Shown in pieces: positions 29,873 through 30,947 of a stretch of DNA of 30,947 nt. A model generated the notes under the pieces. That model saw only the letters and a list, made by a program, of their open reading frames with translations. It did no database searches and was not told the DNA's origin. Each line of letters begins with the position of its first letter. Position 1 is the stretch's first letter. This DNA is from RGIG250 sp964540025 (lineage in GTDB: Bacteria; Bacillota; Negativicutes; Selenomonadales; Selenomonadaceae). The translations under genes and the position numbers were made by a program. The DNA is taken from the NCBI GenBank assembly GCA_964540025.1, contig CAZIKQ010000018.1:1-30947 (forward strand), read 5' to 3'.

Positions 29873-30947
29873 ATGGACAGAGAAAAGCTTGGCTCTCGTC
29901 TGGGCTTTATTCTTGTTTCCGCCGGCTGCGCCATCGGGCTGGGAAACGTGTGGAAATTCCCCTATATCGCCGGAAAAGGGGGCGGCGGAGCCTTTGTGCT
30001 GGTCTACCTGATTTTTTTGGCGATTCTTGCCCTGCCGATCCTCCTGATGGAGTTTGCCATCGGGCGGGCCAGCGAGAAGAGTCCGGTAAAAGCCTATCAG
30101 GAACTGGAAAGGCCGGGAAGCAGGTGGCATTGGCATGGGATAGCCTCGCTGGCGGGCTGTTACCTGCTTATGATGTTTTATACGCCGGTAGCCGGCTGGA
30201 TGCTCTATTATTTCTACCTTACCTCCAAGGGTACCTTTACCAGCATGACTCCCCCCGAGGTGGTAAAGGTATTTACCGGTATGCTGGGCGAACCCTGGCT
30301 CATGGCAGGCTGGATGGCCCTGGTTGCCGTTTTGGCGGTTATCGTCTGCGCCGCCGGGCTGCAGAAGGGCGTTGAGCGGGTCACTAAGGTACTGATGATC
30401 ATGCTGATCTCGGTCATGATTTTTCTGGCCATATATGCCGGGACTCTGCCTGAGGCGGCCGAGGGGCTGGCCTTTTACCTGGTGCCGGATTTCGGGCGGA
30501 TGATTCAGGTAGGCGTGGCCGGGACTCTGGCCGCCGCCATGTCCCAGGCTTTCTTTACCCTTGGTCTGGGCATTGGCTCCATGCTTATTTTCGGCAGTTA
30601 CTTTGGCCGTGATCATTCTCTGCTGGGTGAGTCGGTAAACATCACCCTGCTCGATACTTTTGTGGCGATTACCTCCGGGCTGATTATTTTCCCGGTATGC
30701 TTCAGCTATGGCATCGACCAGACGGCGGGGCCGGGCCTGATTCTCATTGCCCTGCCCATGGTCTTTGGTTCTATGCCCTATGGCCAAATGTTCGGCAGCG
30801 CTTTCTTCCTGTTTATTTCCTTTGCGGCCATGTCTACGGTGATCGCCGTCTACGAAAATCTCATCGGCTGTGACATGGAGCTGATGGGCTGGAGCCGCGC
30901 CAGGGCCTCCCTGTTTAACCTGGTGGCTATGCCGCTGCTCAGTATGC
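29873..30947 (+). CDS. Sodium:neurotransmitter symporter (SNF/NSS family), 3' end cut by the window
   Basis: The visible 358 codons encode a membrane transporter of the LeuT fold. TM1 holds SRLGFILVSAGCAIGLGNVWKFPYIAGKGGGGAFVLVYLIF, with the GNVWKFPY segment that lines the sodium and substrate sites, followed by LPILLMEFAIGRAS. Several more hydrophobic segments follow (AGCYLLMMFYTPVAGWMLYYFY, ALVAVLAVIVCAAGL, LMIMLISVMIFLAIYA). The SQAFFTLGLGIGSMLIFGSY block corresponds to TM6. The substrate is probably an amino acid. ATG 29873 lies 9 bases after sigH with only a weak ribosome site. No stop occurs before the window edge. Confidence 0.94.
   Translation, partial: MDREKLGSRLGFILVSAGCAIGLGNVWKFPYIAGKGGGGAFVLVYLIFLAILALPILLMEFAIGRASEKSPVKAYQELERPGSRWHWHGIASLAGCYLLMMFYTPVAGWMLYYFYLTSKGTFTSMTPPEVVKVFTGMLGEPWLMAGWMALVAVLAVIVCAAGLQKGVERVTKVLMIMLISVMIFLAIYAGTLPEAAEGLAFYLVPDFGRMIQVGVAGTLAAAMSQAFFTLGLGIGSMLIFGSYFGRDHSLLGESVNITLLDTFVAITSGLIIFPVCFSYGIDQTAGPGLILIALPMVFGSMPYGQMFGSAFFLFISFAAMSTVIAVYENLIGCDMELMGWSRARASLFNLVAMPLLSM

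Overview
The window suggests a diderm member of the Bacillota, most likely a negativicute. A cysteine T-box leader, a SigH-type sigma factor, Mini-III ribonuclease, a Rae1/YacP nuclease and the order cysE-cysS-mrnC-thyX-rlmB-yacP-sigH are Bacillota traits. The CsgG/LPP20-type envelope proteins imply an outer membrane. The genes are G+C rich, and the 5-oxoproline/glutamate genes would suit an amino-acid-fermenting lineage such as the Acidaminococcaceae, but that family placement is only a guess.

Region 1 (1-11430) is a run of eleven exported-protein genes on the plus strand, packed with short gaps and 4-base stop/start overlaps. They fall into repeated families: two pairs of CsgG/LpoB-like proteins, a larger FlgT-like protein cut by the left edge, three paralogues of an unrecognised secreted family, an SH3-M23 peptidase, a related SH3-dockerin protein, and an LPP20-like protein. 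No curli subunit, flagellar or cohesin gene is present. It looks like an uncharacterised envelope assembly.

Region 2 (11474-16990) holds housekeeping genes. A cupin gene and mnmA lie on the minus strand, and a YbaK-type deacylase lies on the plus strand. A class II aldolase (minus) is divergent from a long glutamine synthetase (plus). Strong terminators and a two-hairpin repeat separate these units.

Region 3 (17007-17812) is an A+T-rich island with a DUF4160/DUF2442 pair, its own promoter and a hairpin at the predicted start of its transcript.

Region 4 (17946-23637) starts with a beta-hydroxyacid dehydrogenase. A pyroglutamate/D-glutamate operon follows: a stand-alone DUF4392 (glutamate-cyclase-like) protein, pxpB, pxpC, a DUF1445 protein and pxpA. 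DUF1445 and DUF4392 are fused in the vertebrate D-glutamate cyclase DGLUCY, so the split pair beside 5-oxoprolinase is informative.

Region 5 (23646-30947) begins with a T-box leader with a TGC (Cys) specifier. It controls cysE-cysS and probably the following tight operon mrnC-thyX-rlmB-yacP-sigH. The window ends inside a sodium:neurotransmitter symporter gene. No tRNA, rRNA, CRISPR array, transposase or phage gene was seen.
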